From an uncultured Ruminococcus sp. (GTDB lineage Bacteria; Bacillota; Clostridia; Oscillospirales; Ruminococcaceae): a DNA stretch of 24,219 nucleotides. Below, piece after piece: positions 21,396 through 24,219 of this stretch. The notes beneath the pieces were generated by a model. That model ran no database searches. It saw only the letters and a program-made list of their open reading frames with translations, and was not told the DNA's origin. Position numbers and translations under genes: made by a program. Each line of letters begins with the position of its first letter. The first letter of the stretch is position 1. Location of the stretch: NCBI GenBank assembly GCA_947589205.1, contig CANQCJ010000007.1, positions 1 through 24,219 of the forward strand. The letters run 5' to 3'.

Positions 21396-22541
21396 ATGTA
21401 TAATATTCAGACTCTTAATAAAATAGCCGCCTGCGGTACGGATATTTTCGACAAGAGCAAATACGCTGTAAGCGACAGCGCCGAAAACCCCACTGCAATA
21501 ATGGTGCGCTCGGCTAAGATGCACGATATGGAATTTGGCAGCGATCTGCTTGCTATAGCAAGAGCGGGCGCGGGCGTAAACAATATCCCGGTGGACAGAT
21601 GCGCAGAAGAGGGAATCGTTGTTTTCAACACCCCCGGAGCTAATTCCAATGCCGTTAAGGAGCTTGCGCTTGCTGCACTGCTTATTTCCTCGAGAAAGAT
21701 CGTTGAAGCCGCAGAGTGGGCAAAGTCGCTCAAGGGCACAGACGACGCGCCTAAGACCGTCGAGGGCGGAAAGGCAAAATTCGCAGGTCCGGAAATTCTC
21801 GGAAAAACTCTCGGTATAATCGGTCTCGGAGCTATCGGCGGAAAGATCGCGAACATCGCTATCTCTCTCGGCATGGAGGTAATAGGCTACGACCCGTATC
21901 TCTCGGTAGTTTCCGCGCTTCACTTAAAGCCGCAGGTAAAGGTTACCAACAACATCGCCGATATCTACAGCAGCGCCGACTATATCTCTATCCATATGCC
22001 CTATACTCCCGCTACCAAGAACACCATCGACGCGGAGCAGATAGCGCAGATGAAGGACGGTGTTCGTCTTATAAATCTCGCAAGAGGAGAGCTTGTAAAC
22101 AGTGAAGCGGTAGTTAAGGCTATCGCCGACGGCAAGGTGGCAAAATACGTTACAGACTTTGCGGACAACGTTGTTCTCGGTGCGGAAAACGTAATAGTAC
22201 TTCCTCACCTCGGCGCGTCGACTCCCGAGTCGGAGGACAATTGCGCGATAATGGCTGCTCATGAGCTTATCGACTACATCGAAAGAGGAACGATAAGAAA
22301 CAGCGTCAACTACCCCGACGCGGAGCTTGCAAAGACCGGAGATATGCTCGTATGCGTAATGCACAGGAACATTCCGGAGCTTATCACAAAGATAACCGCG
22401 GTATGCGCGGGAGCTAACATCGAGAATCTTGTAAACAAGTCCAAAAAGGACTATGCTTACACCATGCTCGACATCACCGGTTCTGTCGACGCCGCAGCTA
22501 TAGAGGCTATCGACGGAGTTATCAAGGTAAGAATACTGTGA
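21396..22541 (+). CDS. serA: D-3-phosphoglycerate dehydrogenase with C-terminal ACT domain
   Basis: NAD-dependent oxidation of 3-phosphoglycerate to 3-phosphohydroxypyruvate, the committed step to serine. 381 residues: substrate domain with RAGAGVNNIPV (~66-76) and NTPGANSNAVKELAL, NAD-binding fold with GLGAIG (143-148), catalytic R230 in NLARGELV and H271 in LPHLGAST, and an ACT domain at about 320-381 (VMHRNIPELITKITAVCAGANIENL) that normally binds serine for feedback inhibition. This is the short form without the intervening ASB domain. AAAGG lies upstream of ATG 21396. Second gene of the serCA unit; a strong terminator follows. Confidence 0.96.
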   Translation: MYNIQTLNKIAACGTDIFDKSKYAVSDSAENPTAIMVRSAKMHDMEFGSDLLAIARAGAGVNNIPVDRCAEEGIVVFNTPGANSNAVKELALAALLISSRKIVEAAEWAKSLKGTDDAPKTVEGGKAKFAGPEILGKTLGIIGLGAIGGKIANIAISLGMEVIGYDPYLSVVSALHLKPQVKVTNNIADIYSSADYISIHMPYTPATKNTIDAEQIAQMKDGVRLINLARGELVNSEAVVKAIADGKVAKYVTDFADNVVLGAENVIVLPHLGASTPESEDNCAIMAAHELIDYIERGTIRNSVNYPDAELAKTGDMLVCVMHRNIPELITKITAVCAGANIENLVNKSKKDYAYTMLDITGSVDAAAIEAIDGVIKVRIL

Positions 22542-22555
22542 TCAAAAAATAATTT

Positions 22556-22587
22556 TGCCGCGGGAGCGTTTTGAAACTCCCGCGGCA
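22556..22587. terminator. Bidirectional terminator between serA and rqcH
   Basis: Perfect 11-bp stem TGCCGCGGGAG / CTCCCGCGGCA with a 10-nt loop; TTTTTTATT follows on the plus strand and an A/T-rich tract on the other. The rqcH stop codon at 22592 lies in its tail, so it serves both convergent genes. Confidence 0.9.
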
Positions 22588-22591
22588 TTTT

Positions 22592-24016
22592 TTATTCCGC
22601 TTTAAGGCGCGCGGCTTCTTTTTCATCGGGTCTTACAAAAAGAGTTTTCTGATTTGTAAAGATGACCATACCCGGTTTTGCGCCCGACGGCTTTTTTACA
22701 TATTTTATCAGCGTGTAATCGACGGGCACCTGCGCGCTCTGACGCGCTTTTGAGTGATAAGCCGCAAGGCGCGCGGCTTGTTCTATCGTGGAAAAAGGCG
22801 GCTCCCTGCCCGCGCAGCTTATGACCGTGTGAGAGCCGGTTATGCCTTGGGTGTGAAGCCATATATCGGTTTTTTGAGAATCCTTCAGCGTGAGCTTGTC
22901 GTTCTGATGATTGTGCCTGCCGACAAGCACCGTGAAGCCGTCGTCGGTGATAAATTTCAGCGGCGGCAGCGATTTAGGCGGCTTTTCCTTTGAGGAGCGT
23001 TTTCTCAAATACCCCTGCTCGGCAAGCTCCTCTCTAAGCGCGGCGATATCTGCTTCCGAATCGGCGCGGGTAAGCGAATCGAACACCGAATCGAGATATT
23101 CCAGCTCGCGTTCGCCCTGCTCGATAAGTCCGACAAGCATTTTTTCGGCGGTGTCGGCTTTTTTGTATTCCTTGTAATATTTCTGCGCGTTCTGCGAGGG
23201 CGTCAGCCGCGCGTCGAGGGGAATGGTGAGCCTTTCGCCGGTATAGTAGTTGTCGCATTCGATAGCCGTCATGCCCTTTTTCAGCGCGTAAAGATTTGCC
23301 GTCAGCAGGTCGCCGCAGATCCTCGATCGTTCGCGGTCGGCGCATTCGGCAAGCTCGCGCTTTTGGTTTTCGATACGCCGCGCCGTTCTTTCGGTAAGCG
23401 ACATCAGCAGCTTGAAAAGATCCTGCGCCTTTTGCTTTATACGCTCCAGCCTGTCGCGTTCAGAATAAAATTCATCGAGCAGCTCGCAGCCGCTTGCGCA
23501 TTCGCGCGTCACCATAAGCGCGCCGAAGCAGTGTATCTGCGTAAAGCAGAAGTCCTTGAAAAGTCCCTCCGGCGTGCGGATAACGGTGAAATGATATTCC
23601 TTGTTTTTCAGCTTGTCCGCTTCGCGGTTTAAAAAGAAGCAAAGTCTGTCAAGCTCGTCCGGTGTGACCTCGCTCACCGCTTTTTCGTTTCCCCTGAGCG
23701 CGAAAAACTGCGCCTCCTGTGCAAAGACCGGGGAGATACCCTCTAACGCGTTCAAAAGAACGTTGGCAAGCTTTTTGTTCGGCTGCGAAAAAAGCTTTTC
23801 TTTGAGCAGCGCATTGCCGAGACTGTCGAGACGCAGCTTTTCCTCTCTCGGCGGGGCGCAGTAGGTCATGCCGGGCAGCACCGGTCTGACCGAGGACATT
23901 TCCGGGGTGACGCGCTTTATGCTGTCGACTATTTTGCCGTTTTCGTCAAAAAGTATGATATTAGAACGCCTGCCCATTATTTCCGCCGCAAGCGTAAGCC
24001 GCACGATATCTCCCAT
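22592..24016 (-). CDS. rqcH: RqcH/FbpA (NFACT) ribosome quality-control factor, N-terminally truncated
   Basis: NFACT proteins bind stalled 50S subunits and recruit tRNA-Ala to add C-terminal alanine tails; Gram-positive members were first called fibronectin-binding FbpA. The normal length is ~570-590 residues; here 474 follow the first ATG. The EIM motif (residues 12-14; 121-123 in B. subtilis RqcH) begins the recognisable part, followed by GRRSNIILFDENGKIVDSIKRVTPEMSSVR. Long coiled-coil helices lie in the middle (~190-340), and the NFACT-R domain DIWLHTQGITGSHTVI is near the end. In-frame codons just upstream (YFDFDSANE, to about 24043) also fit the family, then homology stops. About 100 residues, including the region of the essential Asp-Arg pair, are missing. 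Either the window edge is chimeric or the gene is broken; I favour the former. Confidence 0.88.
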   Translation of the reverse strand: MGDIVRLTLAAEIMGRRSNIILFDENGKIVDSIKRVTPEMSSVRPVLPGMTYCAPPREEKLRLDSLGNALLKEKLFSQPNKKLANVLLNALEGISPVFAQEAQFFALRGNEKAVSEVTPDELDRLCFFLNREADKLKNKEYHFTVIRTPEGLFKDFCFTQIHCFGALMVTRECASGCELLDEFYSERDRLERIKQKAQDLFKLLMSLTERTARRIENQKRELAECADRERSRICGDLLTANLYALKKGMTAIECDNYYTGERLTIPLDARLTPSQNAQKYYKEYKKADTAEKMLVGLIEQGERELEYLDSVFDSLTRADSEADIAALREELAEQGYLRKRSSKEKPPKSLPPLKFITDDGFTVLVGRHNHQNDKLTLKDSQKTDIWLHTQGITGSHTVISCAGREPPFSTIEQAARLAAYHSKARQSAQVPVDYTLIKYVKKPSGAKPGMVIFTNQKTLFVRPDEKEAARLKAE

Positions 24017-24210
24017 TTCGTTTGCCGAATCAAAATCAAAATAACAATGAGAAAAAATTGTACTGCAGATGAAACAGCAAACGGAACGCCGACTTTATTG
24101 GGTTTTGAAAAATGCAACGGAAAGAATGTAACATTAAACGCTCCCAATAAAATTGCGCCGAACCCGCAAAAAGCCAGGTTTGCGCTATTTCCCGCAAAGT
24201 TTACAAGCAT
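23977..24210 (-). CDS. Fragment of an unrecognised membrane protein at the window edge
   Basis: The minus-strand frame is open from the window end and reads two hydrophobic helices around a polar turn (NLAFCGFGAILLGAFNVTFF; then VGVPFAVSSAVQFFLIVILILI), looking like real transporter-type sequence. It overlaps and displaces the missing 5' part of rqcH; past about 24040 it continues only as out-of-frame rqcH. So its real part is about 24040-24219. The family is not recognised. Probably joined here by assembly or recombination. Confidence 0.35.
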   Translation of the reverse strand: MLVNFAGNSANLAFCGFGAILLGAFNVTFFPLHFSKPNKVGVPFAVSSAVQFFLIVILILIRQTKWEISCGLRLRRK

Positions 24211-24219
24211 CGATTCCGG

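Noticed and set aside
21333..22364. Minus-strand frames of 196, 155 and 146 codons opposite serA
   Set aside because: Antisense shadows of an intact serA with all catalytic motifs.
1..24219. CRISPR arrays, tRNA or rRNA genes
   Set aside because: None seen on reading both strands; the only regularly spaced repeat is the three-copy 11-bp array at 5215-5247, which is far too short for CRISPR.

Overview
The window looks like chromosomal DNA of a Gram-positive gut or rumen Clostridia bacterium, most likely an Oscillospiraceae (Ruminococcus-like) species. The evidence is the GGAGG-type ribosome sites, near-consensus sigma-A promoters (TTGACT-17-TATAAT), a cellobiose phosphorylase very close in sequence to the Clostridium thermocellum type, a sortase-anchored giant surface protein, an RqcH/FbpA homologue and a CLC protein with a fluoride-type filter. 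This assignment is inference from protein families; no rRNA or tRNA gene is present.

Layout. 65-1387: threonine ammonia-lyase (5' end missing) and its RidA partner, followed by a 172-bp MITE-like element and a terminator. 1638-3842: a CLC-type anion transporter with fluoride-exporter signatures, then an unassigned membrane protein with a repeated [F/Y]xGDI-type motif in its tail. 3937-12397: the most striking region. A tyrosine recombinase gene lies between two perfect 22-bp inverted repeats (3971-3992 and 5292-5313), immediately upstream of a 2338-residue surface protein with signal peptide, von Willebrand A domain, two LamG-like modules, a Cna-B-like module and an LPSAG cell-wall anchor. 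Inside the left repeat a near-perfect promoter points outward to the left, straight into a leftward terminator. Inverting the segment would aim that promoter at the surface-protein gene. This is the layout of a self-encoded phase-variation switch, seen here in what is probably the OFF orientation.

12465-14702: a superfamily 2 helicase with five helicase-associated repeats. 14862-18373: an aldose-1-epimerase-like protein and a GH94 cellobiose phosphorylase with their own promoter, acting together in phosphorolytic cellobiose use. 18444-20148: small regulatory and membrane genes on both strands: two tandem paralogous membrane proteins (one with zinc ribbons) divergent from an XRE regulator across a shared operator, and a ribbon-helix-helix protein divergent from a truncated SLOG/DUF2493 remnant across two palindromic operators. 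20282-22541: serC-serA (serine biosynthesis) with a strong promoter and a structured leader. 22592 to the end: RqcH/FbpA on the minus strand, lacking its N-terminus.

Both window edges carry genes whose 5' ends are replaced by short unrelated sequence (about 64 and 175 nt). This suggests chimeric contig ends rather than real gene decay.
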